Positions 45,607-57,655 of a DNA stretch of 64,000 bases are shown in pieces (position 1 is the stretch's first letter; the number at the start of each line of letters is the position of its first letter). Below the pieces are notes generated by a model, which made no database searches, was not told the origin of the DNA, and was given only the letters and a program-made list of their open reading frames with translations. Origin of the DNA: Panagrolaimus kolymaensis (taxonomy: Eukaryota > Nematoda > Chromadorea > Rhabditida > Panagrolaimidae); the NCBI GenBank assembly GCA_028622995.1, contig JAJQJQ010000074.1, forward strand, positions 558,001-622,000. The letters run 5' to 3'. Both the position numbers and the translations under genes were made by a program.

Positions 45607-46800
45607 ATGATCGCTAATAAATCACATAAAAATGTTACAATGGCGGATATCGAAGCTTTTGGAAACCGATTGCACTTCAACACTGCCCTTAATATTGTGG
45701 TTAATAGTTTAGCAGCATTTTTAATTATAAAATATTCTACGAAAGTTATGGGTCCATATAAATATTTTATTTTGATGACAATTGTTGGAGCATTTATCAC
45801 TGATTTTCATTCTTCAACAATTTTTGGTATATATACTTTATTTCCATTGCGACTTGTTTGCTCTGCTGGATTTGTACGGAATGCAGGATGGTTTTGGGGT
45901 GTCGTATTTCAATGGGTAAATTTTGTATAAGATATTGGCCCAACTTGAGTTTGCCTTTTTGTTTAATTCCATCTGATTTTAGGCAACCCTACATATCAGT
46001 GTTGCAATTGGTGGAATGTCAATTTTTTATGGTTTTGTCTATCAATATTGCTCCATAAATGGAAATGCAGAAATTTTTCATAAACCAAAAAATATTATTT
46101 TTATGTTTGCTTCCATGATAATTTATCCTCTGCCAAGTATGCTTGCATGGTTGTGGAATGTTAGTTGGGAAGAAGGCAGATTAAATTTAGAGCGAAATGC
46201 TCCATATGCATATAATATTTATTTTCAAGGCGCATGTGTAATAAATCTTATAAATAATAAATTTTCATTATACTTGTTTCTTGCTATGTTACAAATTACG
46301 CTTTTGTATGGATTTGCTGTAATTTTGGGAATTAAAATATTTAGAAAATTGAAACAAATGAAAAGTTCCATGTCTGCCAGTTCGCTTAAAGCTCGAAAAC
46401 AATTTTTATTTGTATTGACGATGCAAATGCTCGTACCATGTTTATTTCTTGTTCTACCATTATGTATTATAATTGTTGGACTCTTATTTTCTTTAGATGA
46501 TAATGGAGGTGAGATTTATATATATTTTTTTAACTCGCATAACTAATTCTTTTTTTTTCTTCAGATTTAACTAATTTGTTATTTCAAATGTTTGGGTTTC
46601 ATTCGTGTGGAAATGCCATAACTGTTATGCTTTGCATAAAACCATATCGTCGTGCAATTATAAATTGGACCAAAGCTATCAAGTGCTTGGTATTTCGAGA
46701 ACACGCGGTTATTCAAACACCCATTCATTTTTTTTCTAACGCTTCTACTACAAACGTGGGCAGTGTAGTTGTTAAAAATATAAACGATAATATCAAATAA
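45607..46800 (+). CDS. Serpentine chemoreceptor (Srh/Str-like), tandem copy 5
   Basis: Exons 45607-45915, 45983-46508 and 46565-46800. Closest to copy 1: both have [18 protein letters not shown], the FQGACVIN loop, [22 protein letters not shown] and a third exon starting [22 protein letters not shown]. Frame and splice sites are intact. Copy 1 and copy 5 therefore form one subgroup, and copies 2, 3, 4 and 6 another, although they are interleaved along the chromosome. Confidence 0.85.
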
Positions 46801-47337
46801 ATTTTTATAGCCATGTTTTTAAAGTTTAAAAGGAGCATAAATAAAAGATTAAAAATAATGGTGTACTTACAACAAAGCTAAAAAAATACAATATTAAATT
46901 GATTTGTTCTCCATGTCTTTGGCCAAAAATTATGTCCAAAAAAATTAAAAAATAAATAATTAAAACTTTTTTATTACACGGATAATTGTCTCATTAAATA
47001 TTTTTTTTCTTGTTGGTGATTTTGAAAGTCTGAAACAAATAAAAAAGAAAGGAAGTCAATACTACAAAAACCCTGCCCCCATTTTCCGGGTCAGCGTGGT
47101 GAAAGATAATAAATTTGTATCACCCCATTTATGAAGTTTAATAGGTGTTTACAACAAAAAAATAGAGTTAATAATAATGTATAAAACTTGGTTTAAAAAA
47201 GTTCAATTATTCCTATAGCTTGCTTTTAAACAAAAATTATACGCCTTAGAACCAAAGAATAGAAAATAAATTATAAACTTTCATTCTTATTTCTCTGAAA
47301 AATAATCTGAATATTTTTAAATTTATTGTTTTTAAAA
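46801..47337. other. Intergenic between receptor copies 5 and 6
   Basis: AT-rich, no gene recognised. Confidence 0.4.
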
Positions 47338-48569
47338 ATGAATATGAATGTTTCTGACCACAAAATTCTTACTATGAAAGACATTGATGTGTTCGGAATT
47401 CGATTGCATTTTAATACCGCCGCCAATGTTTTTATCAATGCCCTTGCTTCATTTTTGGTTTTGAAATATTCCACTAAAGCTATGGGTTCATATAAATATT
47501 TTATTTTAATGTCAATTTTGGGCCCTTTTATTATGGATTTCCATTCATCCACAATTTTTGGTATATATACTTTATTTCCTTTGCCCCTTGTTTGCTCTGC
47601 TGGATTAATGAAGAATTCAGGATGGTTTTGGGGTGCAGTATTTCAATATTTAAGTTTTAAAAAATTTTGAACTTAATTTATGTTTATTTATAAATATTAC
47701 ATATTTTGTAAATCAAAATTTTTTCCATTGCCTTTATCATATTTTTTTAGTCCTTTGTGCATATCGCTTTTGGAATTGGTGGAATCTCAGTGCTTTATGG
47801 TTTGATATATCAATATTGTTCCATAAATGGGAATTCAGAAATTTTTAATAAACCAAAAAATATTATTTTTATGTTTGCTTCCATGATAATTTATCCTCTG
47901 CCAAGTATGCTTGCATGGATTTGGAATGTCAATTGGGAAGAGGGTCGAGTAAATCTAGAGCAAAATGCTCCTTACGCATATAATCTATATTTTCAAGGTT
48001 CTTGTGTATTAAATTCCATTAATTATAAAGCTTTTATTTATTTCCTGGTCATTTTATTTCAAATTATGTTTATTTATACGATTGCAATTATCCTTGACAT
48101 ATTAATTATGAGGAAACTGAATGAACTAAAGGGTTCAATGTCAGAAAATTCATTAAAAGCTCGAAAACAATTTTTACGAATTTTAATGATTCAATTAGCT
48201 GTGCCTGGTATTTTCCTTGTTTTACCAGTTACTGGTTTAATTGTTGGAATAGTATTTGAATTGGGTAGTATAGGAGGTGAGTTTTCTCTATAAATTCCTT
48301 ATTTTCCAAGTTTTTGAAAATTTCATACAAATTTGAGATATATATATTTTCCAGAACTTTCTAATTGGATATTTCAATTTTTTGGACTTCACTCGTGTGG
48401 AAATGCCCTTACTGTTATCGTCTGCGTAAAACCCTATAGACAAGCACTTTTTAAATGGGTCAAATTTTTAAAACGTGTCATTTGTCGGCAAAAAAGAGTT
48501 ATTTCTGTACCCAACAATTTATTAACTCAAGCTTCAACTACGGCCACGAGCTTTGCGGTTCCTAAATAA
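47338..48569 (+). pseudogene. Serpentine chemoreceptor (Srh/Str-like), tandem copy 6, first splice donor lost
   Basis: Exons expected at 47338-47649, 47751-48276 and 48355-48569. The start at MNMNVSDHKILTMKD is aligned with its relatives; an ATG four codons upstream is less likely. The exon-1/intron-1 boundary reads CAATAT-TTAAGT, where copy 4 has TAT-GTAAGT and the others TGG-GTAA; the obligatory GT at 47650-47651 is TT. Read-through adds LSFKKF and a stop. Exons 2 and 3 are open and conserved ([50 protein letters not shown]). It is most likely a young pseudogene unless a cryptic donor is used. Confidence 0.75.
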
Positions 48570-48695
48570 ATTTTATGTTTTTTATTTATTTAAAAATTTT
48601 AATTTGTAACTTCTACAAACATTAAAAATAAAAAAAGATCGTAAATCATCCATTTTTTTGAGCCACGAATAGTAAAAATGAAAAAGGGTTAATTT

Positions 48696-50024
48696 TTATT
48701 CTTGTCTTCGGGGTGATTGAAAATGTATTGATAGAGCAGTAGTGTTCTCAACTTGTACAACCCTATGCATAATGGTTTCATTTCCAAAAATTAATTTTTT
48801 AATGAAGTCAATGGTATGCTTTTTTGTAAAAATTCGATATGGCGAAACGAAAGTAATCGTTAAAATTGTATTTGAAATTGAATAAAAACTCATAAATAAT
48901 AATCCCGCCATCCCAGAACTTCGTTTAAATTTTAAATCGTATAGCATGGCCATGGCACATGCAGTTATAGGAGCTATAATAAATATAATTGGATTTGATA
49001 TCTAAAAAATGGCAACAAAACTATTCGTCAAAAATGTTTTCTATTCGAATAAAACCTTAAAAAATTCACCTGTAAAAATAATAAAATTGTTAGTTGTCGA
49101 TGTAAGTCATAAGTTTTTTTCGTGAAACTGGAAGCATTTTGACGCAATATTTTTAAAATCATAAAAACTGTAAAATAACAAAAAATTTCTGAGAAAATGA
49201 AAGCCCCAATAATGGAATATAAAACAACTCCAATTTTCATAGAATCCTTATCAAACCAAATAAGTACAGAATCTGATTGGATTTCATCAAACACTCCTGG
49301 ATATGTATCATTGTAAACTTGCATTAAAGGTGCCATATCCTAAAAAAAATTACAAAATAAAAAATGAATAAAATGTAAGATTTTGTTTACTTTCATATTT
49401 GTCATAAAATTGAAAGTAAAAAAAGCAAACATAAAAGAAATTGAAAATCCAATAGTAAATTTTCCTATAATAAATTTTATATTGACTAACATATCATAGA
49501 ATTTAGGGTCGGGATAAACAACGGTGAATCGATAAAATAAACAATAATCTTGTACAGAAATAATTTGGGCTACTGTCCATACCAAGAGACTCATCTAAAA
49601 GAATATCGAAGGAGTTATGAAGAAAAAATACTATTTTTTTGGTAGGAAATTCGACTTTGTTAAAACTTACAGAAAGCTTAATAACTACTTGACCAGAATC
49701 TGGACCAAATGTGTTTGTTAATAAAAAATATATATCCCTAGCGATTCCTTGAATGTTGCAACCAGTGCCAGGAAAGAATATTCTAGGTGTAAGAACAATT
49801 CCAACGAAAAATGAAAAACATAAATCCCAAAACTAAAAAATTTACGCTTTTAGATTTGCCAAGATCATAGTTAAAATTACTGTGTACAACAATAAAAGTC
49901 TTCGATATTCGATCATACTTTTAGGTGTAATCCAAATAATCAAGGCTAAAGTATAAAATTGGCACATTATTGATACGCCTGTTATGCAAACTAATGCGAC
50001 ATCATAAGTATCTAAAATTAACAT
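48696..50024 (-). CDS. Serpentine chemoreceptor (Srh/Str-like), complete
   Basis: Five exons: 50024-49881, 49832-49671, 49594-49391, 49339-49070 and 49001-48696. TM1 lies in the first exon (VSIMCQFYTLALIIWI, followed by TPKSMIEYR). Exon 2 begins FWDLCFSFFVGIVLTPRIFFPGTG. Exon 4 ends with FTKKTYDLHRQLTILLFLQ, the intracellular loop leading to TM6. The last exon encodes TM6-7 and an FVSPYRIFTKKH motif, the SPYR box being the usual Srh/Str-type C-terminal signature. All junctions are canonical. It is the intact counterpart of the truncated gene at 17115-16190. The two are 33 kb apart, both on the minus strand, each next to an Srv/Srg-like gene. Confidence 0.85.
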
Positions 50025-50486
50025 TTTAAGTTTATGCCTTTGGTAACTTTTATTTTGTCAGCACTCCTTTATATATAAGTTTAAAAGTTCAACAAAAATT
50101 AACAGGTGAAATTGCAAGTTTACAAAAAAATAATTCTTATTAAAGCAAAGTTAATTTACAAGAGGCAGATGTTTTAGATTTTTTACCATGTGAGACAGTA
50201 AGCATTTTTTTAAAAAACTATTCAACTTTTGTAGTTTTTTTCATGGCCACATCCCCTCATATATCCAAATTTTACCATAATTTGCTTCAATCGAATTTTC
50301 AACTTTATCAACATATTTTTATAGAGCCGTTTAAAAAAAAATTGATTTTGTAAAATATACATTTTTAAAAGTTTTATTATTTTTGCCTAAAATAAATAAA
50401 TTTATAATTAATTTTTTAAAATGAATTTTATGTTTACATTTTGCCAACGCTTTATTAATGTGTTGTAGCGATAATAATGAGAATAC
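50025..50486. other. Intergenic
   Basis: No gene recognised. Confidence 0.4.
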
Positions 50487-50683
50487 TTATGGAAAACTGT
50501 AGCAAAAATAAAAATTAATGTTTTCTTTTCGAGTTGTCGAACTGAAAAAAAACTAGTTTAATTATTTTTAAATAGTTGATAAAAACAGAAGCAAGCTACC
50601 TTAGCAGAAGCAATGAAATGCTACCGGTCAAAGCAAAAATATCGCTTACAAAGGGTAAAGCAGCACCTAGAAATGCTGATATA

Positions 50684-51055
50684 CACTGAAAAAAAAATTG
50701 TCCCATTTGGCATCGGCAAAAGAGGTACATTGACTTTGTTGTCCAAAATAACCCGTCGATGTACAATTTGGTATACCAAAAGTAAAATTTGAACAGACAA
50801 AAAATTTGGTTCAGTTTTTTGGACGGCAATGGCTAAATCGAGGCCAAAATTGTATTTTTTTTTTGGTATGAAAGAGAAATGTCAAAAAAATTTTGTACTT
50901 CAAAAACAAAATTTTTTGAACGGGAAAAATACAATACAAAGCGATAACTATGTACTGACATCCTCCGCGAATATATTATTCACATTTTTTCTAATAGAAT
51001 GAATTTCAATAAGTCAAAACACAAGCATTTCAAAAAAAGTTTATTTACAATAATT
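50684..51055. repeat. Left subterminal region of the transposon
   Basis: Non-coding, with GTACA/TGTAC motifs near 50723, 50759 and 50894 and repeated WTTTGG words (CATTTGG, AATTTGG, ATTTGGT). Subterminal repeats of this kind bind transposase in CACTA-type elements. CCWWGG hexamers common in the interior are absent here. Confidence 0.5.
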
Positions 51056-51120
51056 CCTTGGATACATAAATACAATCAAAAGCCTATGATGAGTTATATT
51101 TTCTTTTGAATCAACAGAGA

Positions 51121-52358
51121 TCATTCCATGGAGTTCTTTCTAGGTGAGTGCATAGGTAAACCAATTCTTACATTTATGTTAAGCACTTTGCAAACATACA
51201 TTAAATATTCCATGGAAAATCGGCGGTCCCAATCAGTCTGTTGAAATCCTTGGTTATCAAGAAAATTGCGATCATCCATATTACATTGGTGGAGAAAGAA
51301 AACTTCAGCAACGTTGTCCGCACATGAAGTTAATGTCTGAAATTTATAAACTACTAAAACAATTTTCAAAAACATTTACTTACATAAACAAAATGCATGA
51401 ATTCGCTATGCCTTGGAAATGTATCAATAATTAGTGTTAAAGTTTCCAAACTTTCTCTTCTCAATCTCGAAAAATATTTTCTCAGTTCATAAGCAGTTTG
51501 ACAAGCGCCTAGGTTGTACCATTTAGAAGTATCAATGCTATAAATAAATAGTTAATTTCAAAGTAAAGAAACAAAAAAACTTACGTTAAATTCTTGACTT
51601 GTTTTGGAACCAAAACAAGTACTTCTCCCAGGTCTTTTTTTGAATGTTTATCATTCAAAATTGCCACGGTAGTCATAACAGGAGCAGCACTCATCAATAT
51701 ATCCAAGAAACTTAGATTCATCACATTTCTCAATTTCATACTTTTAACATTTCCCAGGAAGTGCTTCCAATTGTCCATATCAGCATAATAATCAGTATCC
51801 TCGGTTAGACATTTGAGTTCGAATTCTTCCACAGCCCTTGCAGTAAGCAAATAAGAATCGAGATCTTCTTTATCAAAGGATAAATTAGTTTGATCATCAA
51901 GAGTTACATGACTTGTTTCTCGATATACCATGATTTGCACAGGTTTTGGTTCACCATTTCCACGGATTGCAGGAGAGATGCCATTATCACAAAGAGCATT
52001 TCTCGTTCCTTGGTTTATAACTATTGGACAATAGCCTTGGTTTTCACGATTTTGAGCAGGATCATATTGAACTTGATTTCCTCGGCGATGAACTTGAAGA
52101 TTTCCTTGGTTTTGATCAGCATCCCATCCATTAAGAGGTAAGGCGTCTTGGGGATCATCATCTGTTTCCATGGAAGCTTGTTGTAATGCAGCTATGGTTT
52201 GCCGCATAAAGTATTCAGCCATTTGTTGTTTTCTTTCATCAGATAACTAAAAACAAAAAACCTTATGTAATCAAAGGTAAACAAAAATGTAAACATACGC
52301 TAGCCAAAATAGCATTGATGACTGGTGAAGCATTATCATTTGGAGGAAGACTAGACAT
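51121..52358 (-). CDS. Transposon gene B, unknown protein
   Basis: Four exons: 52358-52299, 52246-51585, 51537-51384 and 51336-51121, all GT-AG. About 360 residues. The N-terminal third is polar and rich in Gln, Asn and Asp (DQNQGNLQV, NRENQGY). The C-terminal two thirds alternate hydrophobic and charged stretches in an LRR- or FTH-like rhythm (MKLRNVMNLSFLDIL, LRRESLETLTLIIDTFP). I do not recognise a domain. The gene is divergent in content from gene A just upstream but shares its overall plan: a polar head and a folded tail. It holds many CCWWGG sites. No enzyme motif is visible. Confidence 0.7.
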
Positions 52359-52553
52359 CTAAAATTATGACATTTACACAAGCTGTATTGCTAATTTGAT
52401 AATGAAAGTATTTCATATTGTTTTAAACAACTTTATTCATTACACAAAACATATTTTAAAGCAATTTATTAAACAAACAATCCTTGGACATACAAAACAC
52501 AAAAAGCATTTTAACTAAGCAATAATCCTTGGTTACAATTAAAAGCAATGGTA

Positions 52554-54069
52554 CTAATCAGTTTGAATAGCTTTGAGAAGTTGGAGTTCTTTTGTTGATT
52601 CTTTCCCAGGAGTTCTAAAGCCAAGGTAAATTGTGTAGCCTTTGTGTAAACCACGCCAGTAATCATATTGTTCCCAGGTTTCGTCGAATCCTTTGATCAT
52701 TCCATAGTGGCTGTATTTGAAATCGAAAAAGTCCAGCACTTCTTTGATTCCATCAGTTCCAAACATGGTTGTAATAATAGCAGCCTGGGATGTTTTCTTA
52801 TTAATAAGCATATCACTTAATCTCTAAAAAAGGTTTGATTAAAATTTTGATAAAATAAATTGAACTTGCATCAAGTTGATAAGCCATGGCAATCCTTGGA
52901 GCAATATCAGTAACAATCAAAGTAAAACTGTGAAAGCATCTTTTTCGGCTTCTTGTTCGAACGTAGACATCAGTCCATACAACTGTGATGTTATCAATGA
53001 ACGCAGAGTTGTCTGTTCCTCGGGTGTCGAAACTAAAAATCAAGAATTTGTGTTAATAAAATGGAAGGTGGAAAACTTACTAAAAATTGTTTATTTTCCC
53101 TGGAAGATGATCGGTAAGAGATCGAAGGCGTCCAATGTTTGTAAAAGCAATCAATGGACAGCTAAGATGTTCCAAATGGATCAAATTCGGTAGCAAAGCT
53201 TCCAAGCTTTCAACGCCAACTTTTCCTTGGATTTCTATAGATACCATTGCCCGGGTAAAGTGTTGCCATCCATCAGGTAAAACACACAAGACACTTCTTC
53301 GATAGACTTGGAAGTTCATTGAAAGTTCAGGAGCAGCTTGATTTAATCGAAGAAAGAAGATCAAGTCAAAAACAGAGATTTCAATCAAGTCCAAGGTGTC
53401 GAAAAGAATACTAATCAAGTTTCCACGGAAGATCATTTTAATAACCAAGCTCTTGCGGCAGGAGACATTATAGCTTGTTGCTTCCTCGGTAAAAGTTGAA
53501 TCAGGATTTGACCTGGTTATACTAACTTTTGATCCATCAAAAGGACAGTACAATTCAGCGTCGGGTTGCGGTAAATCCTAAATAATAGAAATTTAATATA
53601 AACTTATAACTTTAATTTAACTCACATTCTCCATGGATATTGGTGAACCACTTGTTGAAGCAGTGTAAACACCGTCATCGTCATCAGAATCAAGAAAATT
53701 TGAAGCAAGAAGATTTGGTACCTTTCTATTTATACCTTTTACAGGTTCAGCCTCTTCCTTGGGTTCCATTTTGGGTTCCTTGGTAGTTTTTGCCTTTTCT
53801 TTAGCAAGTGCTTGAGATGGTACATCAGCAGCAATAGGTTCCGATGGAGCAATGGTCGCAGCAGTTGAGATTTGTGGAGCAGTTGCAGGTCGTTCAATCT
53901 CACTTCCCATTTCATCATTTCCTTGGTTTGATGAGTTCCATCCCATAGGTTGAGATTGATTCTGCCATGGATTGAAATATGCCCTGGGATTTCCTTGTTG
54001 TTGTTGCATTGAAAATGCTCCATATCCATATTGATTTGGCCCAGGAGCAAATGTTGGTTGATAGTACAT
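52554..54069 (-). CDS. Transposon gene A, unknown protein
   Basis: Exons 54069-53626, 53577-53081, 53032 to about 52870, and 52823-52554. The first two introns are canonical; the third junction (near 52870-52824) has no GT-AG pair in the right phase that I can find, so it may be damaged. The N-terminus is disordered (Gln, Pro, Asn, then Lys/Glu), followed by an acidic DSDDDD patch. The rest has an F-box/LRR-like rhythm (ISVFDLIFFLRLNQAAPELS; VESLEALLPNLIHLEHL) and a final basic part. No confident domain. It starts only about 15 bp from the truncated JmjC segment that runs the other way. Confidence 0.65.
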
Positions 54070-54084
54070 AACCTAACTGGAGAA

Positions 54085-55842
54085 AAGGCTGTTGTTCTCC
54101 TTTCTTGCATGCTGACCTCATCGTTGATCTTCAAATTCTAAGAGACCATGGAATCCGATGGTATTATGGAATTCAACGCCCTGGAGATATAATTGTTACC
54201 CAAGTAAGAAACACATAATTTCTTTTTAAGATGCTTAAAACAAGATTTTTAGGGCTTTCATCAAGTTGTTAACCTTGGATTCAATTTGGCCGAAGCTGTC
54301 AACTTTTATTCTGATCGGCATTTGGTAATTGCTCGGCGAAGAAAAGCATGTCAATGTTCATCTCGATTAAGCCTTTATTCCAATTTTAACTCATGGAAAA
54401 AGATTGAAGAATTCATTTATGGTGGTGAACGTCGTTTTCTTGCAATCACAAATGGTTTAAATCCCGAGGCAATAAATGATGAATTGGATTCAAATGAAGA
54501 TGAAAATAATGATGTTCCAAGGCAAGGACTTAAGCTTAATAGAATTATCGATAGCACTGAAGAAACTCCACCTCTCTCTGATGAAGATGATGATGCAAAC
54601 CAAGGCAATGATAAAGCTGCTGATCCAACTTCTGATGATGATGCTAACCAAGGAAGTGATAAAGCTGCTGATCCAACTTCTGATGATGAAGCTAACCAAG
54701 GCAATGATAAAGCTGCTGATCCAACTTCTGATGATGATGCTAACCAAGGAAGTGATAAAGCTGCTGATCCAACTTCTGATGATGATGCTAACCAAGGAAG
54801 TGATAAAGCTGCTGATCCAACTTCTGATGATGATGCTAACCAAGGAAGTGATAAAGCTGCTGATCCAACTTCTGATGATGATGCTAACCAAGGAAGTGAT
54901 GATATTCGCGGGGGACATGAAAGAACTCCACAAATCGATCAATTTTACATTGGGACACTTGAAGGAAGAGATAGCTCCATGGATGATACTGATGATGATG
55001 CAACTGATGATACCACAGAAGAAATGAAAGAAAATCCAAGGAAAAGAAAAGCTCCAGATGCTCTTCAAGGAACCATTGCTCAACGTCCACGTAGAAGCCT
55101 CTCAGAAATCCAGCAAGATCCAGAAATATCAGATGTTGTTGAAACTTTAAGAAATAATGCTATTGAAGCGCGAGAAGCTGCTGCGGCAAATGCACAGAGA
55201 ATGGTTGATGGAATGGGTCAAGCTATAACAAAGGCCGTTGAAAAGAGTGCTGATAGGAGAACTACCCAGGCAAAAAAGATTCGAAAGAATACAAATATGA
55301 GAAAGGGTGCTCAAGAAAGCAGAAAGAAAGCCAAGGATAAATTTCAAATGATAAACAAGGAAGCAGAATCTCAAAGATCCCGGGAAAGTGGTAAAATGGC
55401 AACTTGGTTCAAGGATAAATTGAAAGGATGTCGAAACCAAATTAAGAATGCTGATAAATGGATCGCAGATTACCGTTCAACGGGCAAATGGTTCAGAAAT
55501 ATCAACTTTGAGAAAAGAAAGGAAGAAGCTGAAGACAACCAAGGCAAGCTACAGAACAGAAGACTTCTTTATAATGCTCTTGTTAAAATGTATGCTGATA
55601 CACCCCAGGAACTAAAGAATCTTTTTCATGCTGGATATTATGTGAAAGAAGTTATTCGTGATTTCATTTATTATCATTCCAAGGAAAATTTGGAACTTTT
55701 TCGTGCTGCCTTGGATTCCCTGGATGCTGATGTTGGATATTGGAATCATGTTTTTGAAACGGAGGAAAATTGGAACAAAGAATTTGGTGTTGATTCAAAC
55801 TACCGCATCCCTGGGCTTGTATGGAATGAAACATATGGATAA
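54085..55842 (+). CDS. Transposon gene C: JmjC C-terminal half joined to acidic-repeat protein
   Basis: The first exon (about 54085-54210) and second (54255-55842) are joined by a short GT-AG intron at the same place as in gene D. The JmjC half has the zinc residues CCSPFLH and CQC, RPGDIIVTQGFHQVVNLGFN with the third iron-binding His, and LAEAVNF. The N-terminal half with the HxE ligand pair is missing: homology to gene D begins abruptly at WRKGCCS, right next to gene A. Downstream come six to seven 16-residue repeats (DDDANQGSDKAADPTS), a KRK-type basic patch, a long Arg/Lys/Glu helix (ESRKKAKDKFQMINK) and a C-terminal region. No start codon precedes the JmjC part. An internal ATG at 54286 would omit it and give 518 residues. 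Confidence 0.65.
54585..54900 (+). repeat. 48-bp tandem repeat, about 6.5 units, in gene C
   Basis: The unit encodes DDDANQGSDKAADPTS; most units differ only by GGC-AAT against GGA-AGT and GAT against GAA. Length is a multiple of three, so copy number changes keep the frame. Each unit contains one CCAAGG. Confidence 0.9.
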
Positions 55843-56043
55843 AATAATGATTATTTTTGTTTACTTTAATATTTTCGTTTTCTTTCAATAAAACATTTCT
55901 TGGAATATTATGTGTTAGTGTCGTAAAAGCTTCAACAGTTAAAAACTTGTGGAATATCTTATCCAACCTATGAAAAAGCATAATCAAGTATTATTAAGGA
56001 ATCTCCTATTTCTTTACTACAAATAAAGATTTTACTTTTGGTC
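55843..56043. other. Short spacer between transposon genes C and D
   Basis: AT-rich with an AATAAA signal (55887-55892) that may end gene C; upstream region of gene D. Confidence 0.45.
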
Positions 56044-57262
56044 ATGCAATCAACAGATGCTCTTTCTGATGGAATTGCTGTTCCTGTTTTTCATCTTAGT
56101 ATGTCGAAAATGAGAAAATATGATATACCCAAGGCAACTGAATATTTTCGGCAAAAGAAAGGCGCAAGCAAATATCCTTTTTTTATAGTAATTTTTTAAT
56201 CTCAAGATTACTTTTATTTCTTTATTTATAGATTCGTCCTGATAATGAGTTTCAAAAAACCGTGAAAATTCAAGATGCAATGATCACCACCGAGGCCGAC
56301 GATAACAAAATGACCAAGGCATTATTGATTCCGATGATCGATGGTATTTATTTTGTGAACAAGCCAATCGACTTCAAAAAAAAAGTAATTTTGGATATTC
56401 GTTTAATTGATCAAATAATATCAATGAAGAATCAAACAAAACTAAATTTTGAAGAAGCAAAAACTTTAACCGAAAAATTGCTAACAAGAAAAAATATGAC
56501 AAATGTTTTCAAATCAATCGAAAACAGCAGCTTTTCCCTATTACAAATGATGGCAGATTATGGTGAACACTTTCCACTTCATTGGAACCTGAATCGAATC
56601 CAAGGCCCTTTAAGAGAACTATTAAAAGTAAGTCATTTCTTTTTGATATTAAAAACTTTTTTTTTGTTCTTGCAGGACAATGAAATCCAAGGAATAACTA
56701 CTTCGAAAACATACCGAGGATCTTATCACAACATTAATGTCTTGCACGTGGAACATGGAGATTTATCTTCGGTAAACATTTTGTTTCCAACTTCGGCTGG
56801 TAAAGTTAGTACTTTTGAATTAATCTTTGTTTTGATTAACTTATTTTTAGGGATATATTGGTATTCATCCAGAAGATGAAGTAAAACTTAACTATCTCCG
56901 TGGAAATGAATGGAGAAAAGGCTGCTGCTCTCCTTTCTTGCATGCTGATCTCATCATTGATCTTCAAATTCTTAGAGACCATGGAATTAGATGGTATTAT
57001 GGTATTCAACTCCCGGGAGATATCGTAATTACCCAAGTAAGACTTTACTTTAGTTGTATTTTTATAAAAAGCTATTATTTAGGGCTGGAACCAATCAGTT
57101 GATCTAGGATATAATTTGTCAGAAGGAGTAAATTTTTATGCTGATCGTCATCCTGTTATTGCTTTTAGACAAAATGCGTGTCAATGCTTGTCAAGATTGG
57201 AGCTTTATAAAAATTGTTACGGATGGAACTTGATTAATGATTTTGTTAATCATGGTTATTAG
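56044..57262 (+). CDS. Transposon gene D: JmjN-JmjC protein, KDM4-like histone demethylase fold
   Basis: Five exons: 56044-56187, 56232-56627, 56676-56804, 56851-57036 and 57083-57262. Exon 1 is a JmjN motif (VPVFHLSMSKMRKYDIP, EYFRQKKGASKYPF). Exons 3-5 are JmjC: LHVEHGDLSSVN has the HxE iron ligands and the Asn after them; AGKGYIGIHPE matches the KSWYxxPPE strand with its 2-oxoglutarate Lys; CCSPFLH and CQC reproduce the C-H-CxC zinc site characteristic of KDM4. The third iron ligand, His in YHAGFN of KDM4, is Asn here (GWNQSVDLGYN). JmjC proteins of this type remove methyl groups from histone H3 lysines; the His-to-Asn change makes catalysis doubtful. The region between JmjN and JmjC is diverged. 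About 320 residues, no PHD or Tudor domains. Confidence 0.8.
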
Positions 57263-57655
57263 TTGATGATTATGTACTGGATATGATTATGATCCCAAGG
57301 CTCAAACAGCATAAACTAACATCCCATGGATTTTCTGAACAAAATCATAAAAGATGTGAATAACAAATATGGAATATTTTCTCACCTATGAAAGTTATAT
57401 ATTCGCGGTGGATGAGAAGGATTAATGGACAAAAATCTTGGAATTATTGGGATTTTGTAAAATGAATGAATGGATCCCAAGGCTCTAGTTGCATCTGAAT
57501 GATGAAAAAGTGGTAGCTATGTTTATGTTTTTATTGGATGTTTAAATAAATAAATTTTTTACAACTTTTACCATTTATTGCTTTTTGTTACAACAGTTAG
57601 TTGCTGGAATATTTATTCATTAATAACATCTCCACATTTTAATAAACCTTTTCAG
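57263..57655. other. Spacer between gene D and the zinc-finger relic
   Basis: No gene recognised, but three CCWWGG sites occur in this non-coding stretch, so the motif is not only a coding bias. Confidence 0.5.

Noticed and set aside
54417..55083. Long open frames overlapping the 48-bp repeats on both strands
   Set aside because: Repeat length divisible by three keeps every frame open; they are shadows of gene C.
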